From contig CP142454.1 in assembly GCA_038049695.1 (NCBI GenBank), forward strand, positions 91,936,001 to 92,000,000: a DNA stretch of 64,000 nt, given 5' to 3'. Position 1 is the first letter of the stretch; each line of letters begins with the position of its first letter. Origin of the DNA: Cinnamomum chago. Taxonomy: Eukaryota; Streptophyta; Magnoliopsida; Laurales; Lauraceae. Shown piece after piece: positions 8,365 through 19,331 of the stretch. Below the pieces are notes generated by a model that did no database searches, was not told the origin of the DNA, and saw nothing but the letters and a program-made list of their open reading frames with translations. The position numbers and the translations under genes are program-made.

Positions 8365-10775
8365 GGCCTTGAACCTCCTTGACCAACCTATTCTTTTTAA
8401 GTTAAATCACTTTGTTGGTCATGTTGCTTTGCATTTTGTTTCTATATAGTTACATCTATTAAAATGCATTGTTTCTTTATGATCATTTGATTTTATTTTC
8501 AAGCACCATTCTTGTTACATAACATGGTTTTCAAAATCATTTGATTATAATTTCATCATGTTTGATTTGCTTTTTGCACACATATGTCTTGCATTGCATG
8601 TCTTTACATGATTAATTGATTGTGTTTTTAAAAGCTTTCATAGCTAATTTATTCATGATCAATTATTGTTGAATCATTTGTGTTATGTCATAGTAAGATT
8701 ATTTGAACAAATGATTTGAATCAATTCAAGTTTTTTCATGGATTCCTAAGTTATACTTTTATATGGAGAACATTGTTTTGAAAAATCAACTTGTATGTGT
8801 TTCAATTAAGTTATATCTTTTAAAATACAATGTTGAAAATTGATCTTCAAAATCATTCTTTTTATGCTCATTGTTGGATTTTGTTTTTCAAAATGATTTG
8901 AAGATTGTTTGATTGGAAATGCTCTAAAACATCATTAGTTATATTCATCTAAAGCATGTTCCATGTTTTCATTTCCTTTTCTTTTGGTTTCATTATCTTA
9001 GAAATGGAAATGTATGTTGTTTGCATCCTTGCTTGTTTATTTACTTTCTTTTTATATGCAAATGACTTTTGGTTCCATGTATGGTTGTGATCTTAGTTTT
9101 ATTTGTAGAAACCATACTAGAACCCAAATCCATCCTCTATGCCTTATAGTCATATCTTTTTGGATGGTTATGATGTTGACTCATGTAGATTCTCTTGGTA
9201 TCATCCTTATACATGTTTCAACTTCATAAGTAGTGTTCTTAATCATATGAAACTCTTTGAAACTCATTTCTCATATTTCTATATGTTTGATGGATATCTT
9301 AGATGTTGAATTCATATGATTTTGACACTTTGGAAATTGCATGCTTTACCAAGTCATATTCTTTTGAATTGCAATTTGCCTAGTTCATCACTATGCTCAA
9401 TAGTCATATCTTTAAAAGTGATGAATATGCATTTATGATGCTTGATGGTATTTTGAGTTTGTCACATCCTTGCTTTTAATCATGTTATCATATTCAATTG
9501 GTTTCATTTGGTATAATTTTCCATTGATTTCATATCCAATTGATGACTTATCTTGTGTATGTGATAGACCTTGTGTACATTGGATTGATCTTGATAGTTA
9601 TATGTTTACATTCCATGTCACATTTCATTAGCATCATAATGTTCATGTTGCCACCTCTTTTGCTCATATAGGTATATCTCATGACCACCATGTTTATGTG
9701 TTCATAATATGGGTTGGTTATTAGTTGAGGTTGGCTTCATGCTTGAATTTCATTTCACTCATCTTGCACATGATAAGTCATATTTATTGATTGAATGAAA
9801 TGATTTTCAAAACCTTCATAGCCTATGCTTTCCATAGTTAGATTATTTGATGCTATGTTTAATAAACCCCATATCATGGATAGCTCTAATTTGGATTTTT
9901 CCTAATAGTCATACTTTTAAATCCATTTTAGAGTGATTGATTTAATAGTCATATCCTTAAATCTCAATTGGTATTCTTTGTTTTTCCAATTGGTTTCCAT
10001 GATTGCTTTTCCCATTAGACCTTGCTTTCTTTTGGTAATTTGATCATAATGTGCTCTATAGTTAAATGAATCTAATCCTTTCCTTGAAGTTGACCTTCAT
10101 TTGGTTAAACCATCTTCTTCTTGCACCTAATAGTTAAATCTTTGTCAAAAGTTTGACAAAATGAGAGAATGGTTTGAGGGGGAGTATAAACCTTCATAGG
10201 AAGTATTAGTTTTGATCAAATTGACCCTAGGATTGCCTTTGAGCCCTTAGAGTCTTCTTCCATACATGATAGCCTGTTATGTATTTCATTTTCGATTTCA
10301 TTTATTAACAGGTGCTACTAAAAGGTATTTTCCTTGTTTCATATGTGTAGGTACCTTTGCAATTTAATGGCAAAGGGGGAGAGAACATTCAAGTACTCAA
10401 AGATCTCCTATTCTTCAAAAGGGGAGTCAAGAAGGGTGAAGAGAATGACCAAGCTTCCTAAGGAGAGTTGTGTATGATCTTCTAAAGGGGAGAGAATGCA
10501 TACCTTGCCAAAGGGAGAGAGAGGCATGGTCAAAGGGGGAGAGCTTATAGAAGAAAGAAAGCTTGGAGCTAAAGAAGATGCTTGGCCAAAGAGAGGAAAG
10601 AAGAAGAGAAAGCTTGAAGAATGATCAAGCTCCAAGCATCAAGAAGATTGAAGAAAAGAGCCCAAGAGCCCAAGCTAAGAGAAGGAGCATCCAAGAAGAT
10701 TTCAAGACTTGTCCAGCTTAGGGGGAGCTGAAGACTAAGTGTGTAATTTCTATGATGAGTAAGTTGTCATCAAAT
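8365..10775 (+). other. E1 internal non-coding region
   Basis: AT-rich stretch of 2.4 kb where a complete copia element would carry pol. I see no protease, RT or integrase motif in any frame. A short motif like TAGTCATATCTTT recurs at least a dozen times at irregular spacing (for example 8447, 8751, 8809, 8936, 9147, 9401, 9595, 9905, 9943, 10129). The last 400 bp is rich in AAAGGGGGAGAG-like purine runs. Confidence 0.7.
10370..10775 (+). repeat. Repeated purine-tract (PPT-like) region of E1
   Basis: At least five runs resembling the true polypurine tract lie before it, such as CAAAGGGGGAGAG near 10370 and 10534, AAAAGGGGAG near 10418 and AAAGGGGAGAG near 10484. They are interspersed with AAG-rich sequence. 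Confidence 0.65.
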
Positions 10776-10777
10776 TG

Positions 10778-10790
10778 CAAAGGGGGAGAT
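10778..10790 (+). promoter_or_regulatory. Polypurine tract of E1
   Basis: GCAAAGGGGGAGAT abuts the 3' LTR. It is the expected plus-strand primer. Confidence 0.85.
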
Positions 10791-12684
10791 TGTTAGGGAT
10801 TTTGTATTTGCAATTTGATGGATGCATTTGCATTTTCACATCATTTGAATTCACACACTTGCTTTGATTTAAAATATCTTGAAATCTTGATTTATACATG
10901 CATTGCTTTTAAGATTTGTAAAAGTATTGTTTTATTGCATGTTTTGGTTTTCAACTTGGATGCATTGTTTTTAGAATCTAAACTCTTTTGAAAACCTAAT
11001 TCTTTGTGAATTATATTTGGAAAATCATTTGAGAAGATAGGTTTGTGCATTGCATACATTCATCATTTTCAGAATCATTTTTGTATGCATTGTTTTTGAA
11101 ATAGAGTTTTTGGAAATCAAGCTAGCCTTTGGTTTTAAACTTTTGAATCATTTTAGGCTTTGTGTGTTTCATGTTTTTAAACCCTTAGAATGATTTAAAA
11201 CATGTTTTTAAGCTTGATTTATTGGCCCAAAAAGTTCCAGAAAGAAATTCTTTGAAAATTGCAAAACTGAATTTTGGGGCCCTAACAGTGTCGCCGGTCG
11301 ACCGAGACCTGCTTCCCGGTCGACCGGGACCACTGTCGGTCGAGTGGGCAGTTTTTGAACTGAAACCTGCCAACGGTCAAAAATATGACCGTTGTGCCTT
11401 CCCGGTCGACCGAGACCTCTTTGCAGGTCGACCGAGGACTAGCCGTTGGACACTTTTTGGCTATAAAGTCCATTTATTTCCAACCTTTTTCAAGGCTTGA
11501 CACATGAACCTTTGAGACCATTTTGGAGCCATTGAAAGGGGATGAAGTTGGAAAGGCTAGAAGGTCATTAGGAGAGCTAAAGCTTGGATTAATGAGTTAA
11601 ACCACCAAGTAAGCTCTACCTTTCTTTATCATAGTTTACATGCTTGTTTAAATTATTGGTAAATGTTTTTATGCATGATAACTATGATGTGTTGAATCCA
11701 TTCTACCCTTCATCTTTGATATTCAAGATTGGATTCATCACTTTGATTTCAACCCAAGTTTTGTTTTAAACTTTCTTAATCATGCTTAGCCTAAATCTTT
11801 GATTTCTTTTATTGCATGATTATTTCACTTGGTTGAAACTTCCCTTGTTGTTTTCATTCATTTAATCTTTAGTCAAATTAGTTTTGAAAACAACATTGCA
11901 CATGCATCACTTGATTAGGCTTAAACACTTTCATACAACTTGTGATCTTTAGATTTTCATATCATTCACAAGTGTGTAATTGTTCAAGTGATTTGCATAG
12001 AACTTCAATCATATCTTTTTGTGCCTTAAACTTTCGAATTGCATTAAGCATAAATTGATTGAGCTTACTTTTAAACTTGATTGAAGTTTTCACATACACA
12101 CTTCATAAGCATACATCTTTGCATTTCTTTGAGTGTTTGTGTGAGTTAGTTTTCATTTTCATATCCGCCTATTTAGAGGCAAATTTATTTGAGCTTAAAT
12201 TGTATCTCTTAGAGTGATCTTTTGTGAAGACACTTTCTTAGAGAAATCTTTATTTGTAAAGGTTATTGCTTAGCCTAAGAAAAGCATTGTGTAAAGGTTA
12301 TTGCTTAGCCTAAGAAAAGCATCTTGTGTAAGGGTTATTGCTTAGCCTTAAAAAGCATCTTGTAAAGGTTGTTGTTGATCCTAGAAAAACAACTTTGTAT
12401 AGGTTATTGCTTAGCCTTTGAAAAAGCATAAATAGTGGAAATCCGGTGGGGTGTTGGATGCCCAAGCCGGTAGTGGATGTAGGCACATTGGCCAAACCAC
12501 TATAAATATTGTGTTGTGGTGATTGCTATGTGGTGATTGTTTTTGTTTAGCTTCCGCATTTTATATGATTAATCATCACATTTGACTAGTTTGTTTTAAA
12601 GAAGTTAAAATTGGCCTTAATTAGTCATAATTGTAGCTCACCCTATTCACCCCCCCTCTAGGGTTAGGATCCCAAGGACTTTCA
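10791..12684 (+). repeat. 3' LTR of E1
   Basis: 1894-bp partner of 4801-6700 with the same ends and same internal features: array 11292-11437, TATA-like 11461-11467 and tandem repeat 12249-12430. It is followed at once by the GATGT duplication. Confidence 0.93.
11292..11437 (+). repeat. CpG palindrome array, GGTCGACC type (E1 3' LTR)
   Basis: Copy of the 5302-5447 array, with the first unit intact as GGTCGACC. Confidence 0.8.
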
Positions 12685-12689
12685 GATGT

Positions 12690-13695
12690 ATTTTTTCATA
12701 TGTTTCGATTTGTGATTTAACCTATGAGTCGGCATCACTAAGCATGGATACCTTGTCGGTTTGATCCACCGACTTGGAGATCCCTCTCCCATCCCGCCAG
12801 CTGCAGTTTGGATCCCGATGCCCGGTTTATTACCGTGGTCCCGTCCCGATACCCGGTTCGCTACCGTGGTCCCGTCCCGTATATTTATATTGTATATATG
12901 ATTTGCGTTGATTCTCCTCACCTTGTGTGACTGAGATCTACGTCCCGTGATACTGTTGTCACTTTAGTGACAAAGGACTTAGCTTTATGTGATTGCCATC
13001 TTGTTAGTTCCCTATTCCTTGGATACCTTATATGTTTTATCTTGTTTACTTGTTTTCTAGCAAATGATTTATCTACTTTATGAGAGTTCTTGCTTAAACA
13101 GATTTCTATGCTTTCTAAGATATTCCTTTATTATATGTTGTTATATCTTTTCACTCTCTTGCCAGACCGTCGTGTTTGACTCATTTGCCTTGATACTCAG
13201 GTCCCATTGCCGGCTACCTTGAGGAGGAGCCGGAGGAGGCGGTAGGTGAGCCACAACCTCTAGTCGAGTGGCGTTCTGACGATGTCATGTAGACATCGAG
13301 TTGCTAATAGAGGCGTAACATTTTGAGGGGATCTATTTAACCATTCTTATGGATTATTGTTTTGTTTATATTGGCCGTTGTTGGCCTCTAATTTTGGGGA
13401 TTGTAACTAAATGATCTTTTGTTAAACTTTAACTACTTTTGGGAAACATGCTATAAATCATTGCTCATTATGATATAGTATTTCATACTTGTCTTCTTGA
13501 CTAAGGATAGTTTGACTATTTGATTTGCTACACGCTTCTGCACTCAAAAGAAATATTAATTTATGGTTGTGATATCCTCGCCGCGGACACCTGTGGGAAA
13601 TTAAATAAATGTATGGTATTATTAAACCGATGTGGATCATCATTTAGTCCCGATCCCGGATCAGTCCCTCGGGGGCCCGGTCCGGGGTCGTGACA
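12690..13695 (+). mobile_element. 3' LTR of element A, last segment
   Basis: Continues the A LTR after E1 and ends CGGGGTCGTGACA at 13695. It aligns with the ends of B's LTRs read on the minus strand. It carries two blocks shared by all Tekay-like LTRs here: CCAGACCGTCGTGT (about 13165) and GATGTCATGTAGAC (about 13281). AATAT at 13696-13700 would be the target duplication, but the other end of A is outside the window. Confidence 0.88.
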
Positions 13696-15059
13696 AATAT
13701 GGAGGTGGTTGTTTGGGGTGGTGTTAGCTCACCTTCCAACCCATCGTACTTAAAGAATGTCAAACAAAAATTGTAAATTTGGAAGTGAAGAAAAGACTAA
13801 CACGCAAGGGTAACGATCTAGTTTATTTGATGGGGACATGAGTTGAATTTTTCATGAGGTTTTCATAGAGTTGATACTCCATCGTCAGTGCATTATTATT
13901 TATATGGAATTGGACCCATCTCGACTGTCAAAGGCTTTAGGGTACTAATATTAAGGGACATAATAACATGGCGGTTCACCACACGAGGTGGTCAGTGCTG
14001 GTGACACCAGTCGAGGCATGTCTCTTCCCACAATCAGCCCCACCTTCATTTTTAATAAAAATTTGAATTAAGTATTCAATATTTAATAAAAAAAATCACA
14101 GGTCGGTGGACAGCACTACAGCATAACTGCCATTGTTTGTATATTTTATTATGGTTTCTCTGGAAAGAGCCTTCATCTTGCGTGGTCCAAACAGCCAATT
14201 TGGAACGGACTCTAAATGAATTGTGCATTCTAAGAATTCCTGAACATTTGTAACCAATTAGCATGAGCTCTCTAGTGGAAAAACAGATTTTTGATACTTC
14301 CATACATTGTACTCTTAATGCTGTAGGATTGTTCAACCAAGATTTAATGGCTGTGTTAATGTCACTTTACATCTTGATCAATTTAACAGTGTACTCACTG
14401 ACATTGTGTTAGAATGTATGGAGATTCATATTTGAAGTGAGTTGTTGTAGCATCATGTAACTTTTCAAATTGTCCACATAATATACTTGGCTACCTGTCA
14501 CATATTAGCACAGGTAATTTTGTTCTTTAGTTCAAATTTGGAAATGGTCAATATTGCTTTATTTGGGAAAACAATGGCCAACAACATTAACCATGCTCTT
14601 CTACCACTCCCACCATCATGTATCTTTTGAAAACCAATGAAGTAATTGCACAAGTCTGAATTGATCATATCTATCATAATTCATAAACAACACACATCCA
14701 GGAAGGAAGTGAGTTCTTAGGAAAAGATTTATATAGATACATGTTTATCTTTCATTTATAATCTAATTTATTGAAAAGATTCTAATGTTGTTTTTGTTAT
14801 TACAGATTGATGGACGCTTTGGGGTCAGTTGCAGACTAGCTAAATGTGTTTTATTTTTTTCGTTTATTTGTATAGGTATATTGGACATATATATATATAT
14901 GGGATTGGGATTGTAATATTTGTTTAATGAGATGAATGATTTGATGAAAAATGGACTTTTGTTTGCATGCAATTTTTATATTGAATAGGTTTGACACAGG
15001 TGTACAATGCATGCAATTTTTATATTGAATACAGGTGTAGAAACAGGTTTAAAGGAAAA
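13696..15059. other. Anonymous AT-rich DNA between element A and CACTA end
   Basis: I recognise no gene. Visible features are a short AT microsatellite near 14888 and a direct duplication of TGCATGCAATTTTTATATTG at about 14964 and 15009. It may be the interior of the CACTA element whose right end follows. Confidence 0.45.
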
Positions 15060-15749
15060 AAATATATATTGGAAAAAGCTATTATAAAAAAAAACACTTT
15101 TACCGACAAAAAAAACATCGGTAAACGTTTTTATATTTAATTTGATTTTTCCCGACGAAAAAAAACCGTCGGTAAAAATCATTTTTTTTGTTGACTTTTG
15201 CGGACGAAAATAAACGTCAGTAAAAGTATTTTTATTTTTTTTATAAATTTTTTCGTTTTCTTTTGCCAACAAAAATAAACGTCGGAAAACGTGTTTTTTT
15301 TTTTACCGACGAAAAAAAACATCGGTAAAAGTGTTTTACAAATTTTCGTTTTTCTTTTGCCGATCAAACTAAACGTCGGAAAAAAAGTTTTTATTTTTTA
15401 TTTTTGGTTTATTTTTTTTTACCGACGAAAAAAAAACGTCGGGAAAAGTATTTATTAAATATTTAGAAAATGTTTTTTTTTACCGACAAAAAAAACGTCA
15501 GTAAAAGTATTTATTAAATATTTAGAAAACGTAAAATAGTTTTAACGACGTTTTTTTCGTTGGTAAAGTGGAAATAATCGTCGGTAAATAGTCAAAGTTT
15601 TGACCGACGAAAACGTTTTTCATCGGCAAAAGGTTTTGTCTACTATTTCTTACCGACGTCTGGCCGACGAAAATATTTTCGTCGGTAAAAGTTTTTATGA
15701 CCTTTGGCGACGAAAATTTTCGTCGCTAAAAGTGCAGTTTCTTGTAGTG
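15060..15749. mobile_element. CACTA-type transposon, right end with hairpin-rich subterminal repeats
   Basis: The segment ends GTTTCTTGTAGTG, the reverse complement of the CACTACAAGAAAC terminus typical of plant CACTA elements. Inside it about a dozen units read ACCGACG, a run of A, then CGTCGGTAA, each a self-complementary hairpin, sometimes with TTTTCGTCGG variants. Such subterminal repeats bind transposase in known CACTA elements. The left end was not found, so the element may be truncated or interrupted by A. No transposase ORF is visible. Confidence 0.8.
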
Positions 15750-15750
15750 A

Positions 15751-16303
15751 ATAGCTCTCATGAACCCAGACCAATATGCATCTCATGTCCACCAAGTACA
15801 AGAAAAGCAAAACGCGAAATGTAAAGAATGCTTCAATTTAAGAGCAGTTATGGCTACTACAATCAGTTTCACGGAGGATGACATGTTACTCGGGGATGTA
15901 AAGCACAATCGGCCATTATACTTCACAGGATATATCGGCGAAGTTGAATTATCAAGAATGCAAATTGACCCTGGATCAGCAATTAACCTCGTGCCACTGC
16001 GGGCATTAAAATATTTGGGGATCCCAACTAGCAAGCTCATCTATACAAAACTCAGCATATCAACATACAATGGAGAAACACAAAAGGCTATTGGTAGGAT
16101 AGTTATTCCATGTCAGATTGGAGACATGAAATCTCAGGTCGTGGTCTACGCCATTGAGGCCGAAACTTCCTACAATTTGCTCCTCAGAAGGCCATGGATT
16201 CATGAAAACTATGTAGTCCCTTGGACGTTACATCAATGTATCAAATACATTGATAAAAATTCAGAAGTACGTCGAGTCTTTGCTGACAAGAAACCCTTCA
16301 AAG
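15751..16303 (+). pseudogene. Ogre/Retand-type gypsy protease fragment
   Basis: Open frame of about 180 codons resembling the protease region of Tat-clade (Ogre/Retand) gypsy elements. Key motifs are DPGSAINLVP in the active-site area, IGDMKSQVVVYAIEAETSYN, and RPWIHENYVVPWTLHQCIKY. The active-site triad normally reads D-S/T-G, and here Pro replaces the middle residue. The fragment begins directly after the CACTA end and stops abruptly near 16303, where B's LTR sequence begins. The frame runs on about 20 codons into the LTR by chance. It is a remnant with no adjacent RT. Confidence 0.82.
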
Positions 16304-17724
16304 GGATGATCCATATCGGTTTAATCGCAACATACATTTATTTAATTTCCCATAGGTATCCGCGGTGAGGATATCACAACCATCAATGAACATTTCTATT
16401 AAGTATGGAAGCATGTAGCAAATCAAATAGTCAGACTATCTCTAGTCATGAAAGCATTAGCATCAAGTATTAAAAACTGTATCAGGATGAGCAATGATCA
16501 ATAATATGATTCCCAAAAGTAGTTAAAGTTAACAAAAGATCATTTAATAACAATCCCTAAAATTTGAGGCCAACAAAGGCCAATATAGACAAAACGATAA
16601 CCCAAAGAATGGTTAAATAGTTCTCCTCAAAATGTACGCCTCTCTTAGCAACCCGATGTCTACATGACATCGTCAGCTCGCCGCTCGACTAGAGGTTGCG
16701 GCTCACCTACTGCCTCCTCTGGCTCCTCATCAAGGAAACCGGCAACGGGACCTGAGTACCAAAGCAAATGGGTCAAACACGACGGTCTGGCAAGAGAGTG
16801 AAAGATACAACAACATATAATAATAAAGGAAATACCGTGAAAAGCATAGAAATCTGTGTCAACAAGAACTCTCATAAAGTAAATAAATTCTTGGTTAGAA
16901 AACAGGTAAATGAGGTAAAACATATCAGGTAACCAAGGAATCGGGAACAACAAGATGGCAATCACATAAAGCTAAGTCCTTTGTCACTAAAGTGACAACA
17001 GTATAACGGGACATTGATCTCAGTCACACAAGGTGAGGAGATTCAACGCAATCATAAATACAATATAAATATACGGGACGGGACCACGGTAGCGAACCGG
17101 GTATCGGGACGGGATCACGGTAATAGACCGGGTATCGGGATCCAAACTGCAGCTGGCGGGACGGGAAAGGGATCTCCAAGTCGGTGGATCAAACCGACAA
17201 GGTATCCAAGCTTAGTGATGCCGACTCATAGGTCAAATAACAAATCGAGACATATGCAGGTACATCAAGTACAATAAATAACGAGTAAGACGGGGGTGCT
17301 CAAGGGCACACTGTCATTTCATGTCGGGCACTACATTTCGGGACAATAACTGTTACTAGTGTAACTATCATGCTTTCGGGAAAACAAATCATATAATATA
17401 AATCTTGGAATGAAGTGCAACACTGGACTATAACAATCTCGGGTAAAATACTGATTTCAAGATCTTTTTAAGTGAATAGGGGTCCCGTATGTCGATTATA
17501 ATAAAGACTTGGTACTCCTTCAGTTAGAAGACATTCTGGGCTCCTTATGCACCTTGACATTTCAAAACTTCGAATGAAATCTTTGTGATATGGTTTCTTC
17601 CTCAAATGGCCTCATACAATGCTTAATAAATCTCCTTCACATAGGGGGGGTTCCCAGAGAATAGACCCAACCATTGAAACAGTTGAACATTGTCCCAAAC
17701 ATAGCCCATGCCAAACGAACCGCA

Positions 17725-17975
17725 TCGCTCGAGCGGACTGGAGGGTTCGCTCGTGCGAGTCGCTCGCTGGACTGGTTGTCTGAGTGGGTTCGCTCGAGCG
17801 AAGTGGAGGTCGCTCGAACGAACTCATTGGGTCGAGAGAATATTTAAATGCGTTCGAACGAACAACTCTCTGGAATGAGTTCTGGAATGTCCGCTCGAGT
17901 GACCAAGCTACTAGAATGCTCTGAACCCTTTCCTGGACAGGTCGCTCGACCGAAGTGTTATGGTCGCTCGAGCAA
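17725..17975 (-). repeat. CpG palindrome array, CGCTCGAGCG type (B 3' LTR)
   Basis: About eight units of CGCTCGAGCG or near-variants (CGTTCGAACG, CGCTCGACCG, CGCTCGTGCGAG) lie in 250 bp, separated by phrases such as CTGGAATG. It lies in the same LTR interval as the GGTCGACC array of A but has a different core. The copy in B's 5' LTR is split by the family C solo LTR. Confidence 0.8.
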
Positions 17976-18430
17976 ACTGTCCAGAACCTGAATTCGGACC
18001 AGTTCAGCTCTACAATAACTCTTCCTTTTCACCACCCCTTCTTAACCACTTTCATACATCAAATAAGGAGTATAAATCTCCATTCAAATGACCTCAAATC
18101 TCCAACCACAACCATCCCATTCTCCTCCATCCATATCACATTCCATACAAGCAAAGAGGGGAGGAAACCATTTCACACAATATACATATTCAAGACAAAA
18201 TAAGAAAACATTAATTGCTATGAACCAACACTTCTCTATGACCATAAATGCATCCTTTAATACTCCATCAAGAACATTTATTTCAACAATAAACACATTA
18301 ATGAAAGCATGAAAATCCATAAATGCTTCACCAAACCATTTAAAACTTAAAACACCCAATCCTTCACTCGCCTTAGGTCTTCAAATAATGAAATCAAGCT
18401 CTAACAAGTCCTCCAAGACAATGGTCCAAG

Positions 18431-18565
18431 CTACAAGGCAAAAACCCCAAATAAAACCCTAAAATGATCAAACAATGAAATAACAAGGAAACCTTCCAAT
18501 AATGAAAATGGAGCTTATCAAGAGCTAGAGGAACACTAATCTAGGAGATGGGGAGGACTACTTAC
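18431..18565 (-). other. Candidate leader intron in B 3' LTR
   Basis: Read on the minus strand, donor GTAAGT starts at 18565 and acceptor CCTTGTAG ends at 18431 (135 nt). A 59-nt segment follows, ending at a GC donor (AAG then GCGAGT at 18371). B's 5' LTR has the same at 43457, 43323 and 43263, with AAG then GCAAGT. Confidence 0.5.
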
Positions 18566-19316
18566 TTGAATGACCTTCAAATGAAGAGAGCTATCTTGAA
18601 GGGAGTCTCAAGGTTGATGGGTTCCTCTACACAAGGTATCAAAGTGAAGCTTGCTAGATGAGGAAGAGGGTGGTGAGTTCCATTTCTTGGTGTAGATTAG
18701 AGAAGGAGAAGCAAGAAGAAGAAGAAGAAGTTCAAGAAAAACCATAAGCTTCCACTCTTGTGCTGGAGAAAGGAAATGGAAGGAGAAATGAGGAAGAATG
18801 GTTCCCTTTGTTAACAAATGGAATTGGGTCCCACAACTAAAGAAGCTAGATTGGTTGAAATCATCTCTTTCGGGACCTCGGATGGATTCGACGAAGAAGG
18901 AAGAAATGATCGTCGAAATATCTAGTTTCTAAAAAGTATATGTTTCGCTGGTTTCGGGAGTACAAGTTTCGGGGTATAGATTTTGTGTGCAATGAGTGTT
19001 TTACCCTCAAGGCTATGCAATCGGGTTTCGGGATCTCAAATGGACACGGGATCAACATGAAAGTTGTATCGAATAACAATACCAATAAAATGAGATTAAA
19101 ACCATGAATACAAAAACCTCCGATAAATCCTCGAGCACATGCAAAGTCATGAAAAGGAACCCCCAAAGGGTCCTACCAACACCAAGCAATCAAAACTCCC
19201 CCAAAACTATGTCCAAAGCTATTCCAAACCCAACTTAGCCAAATCACTAAACAAGCTTAGCACTAACACGCAACTTAATTAGTACTAATCGGGTTCACTC
19301 GGGTCGGGGTCTTACA

Positions 19317-19331
19317 TCCTCCACCCTTTAG
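19317..19331 (-). promoter_or_regulatory. Polypurine tract of element B
   Basis: On the minus strand CTAAAGGGTGGAGGA lies directly before the LTR start and overlaps the pol stop codon. Confidence 0.8.

Larger units (their letters stand above)
4801..12684 (+). mobile_element. E1: gag-only, non-autonomous LTR retrotransposon (probably copia/SIRE-derived)
   Basis: Complete 7884-bp element. The LTRs are 4801-6700 and 10791-12684, each starting TGTTAGGGAT and ending GGACTTTCA. Five-base target duplications GATGT lie at 4796-4800 and 12685-12689. A tRNA-iMet-type primer site follows the 5' LTR and AAAGGGGGAGAT precedes the 3' LTR. The internal 4.1 kb encodes one coiled-coil/zinc-knuckle protein and no recognisable protease, RT, RNase H or integrase. 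The GTCATCAAA...AAAGGGGGAGATTGTTAG end resembles SIRE/Maximus copia elements, an assignment made from memory of that family. The LTRs differ at about 18 positions by eye (about 1%), so insertion was fairly recent. The target was the A LTR. Confidence 0.92.
16304..19316 (-). mobile_element. 3' LTR of element B (outer end missing)
   Basis: Minus-strand LTR starting TGTAAGACCCCGACCCGAG at 19316. It aligns with the pieces of B's 5' LTR, but its last about 67 bases (present at 24240-24306 in the other LTR) are absent. The junction with the Ogre/Retand fragment is near 16303. Contents: conserved hairpin (about 18887-18922), candidate intron 18431-18565, CGCTCGAGCG array (17725-17975), and the shared blocks near 16780 and 16665. 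Confidence 0.9.

Noticed and set aside
9014..9229. Small ORFs in the E1 interior and elsewhere in AT-rich LTR DNA
   Set aside because: Short, without motifs, and expected by chance in long non-coding stretches.
14114..14130. CACTACAGCATAAC as left end of the CACTA whose right end is at 15749
   Set aside because: It matches only seven terminal bases and is not followed by ACCGACG-type subterminal repeats.
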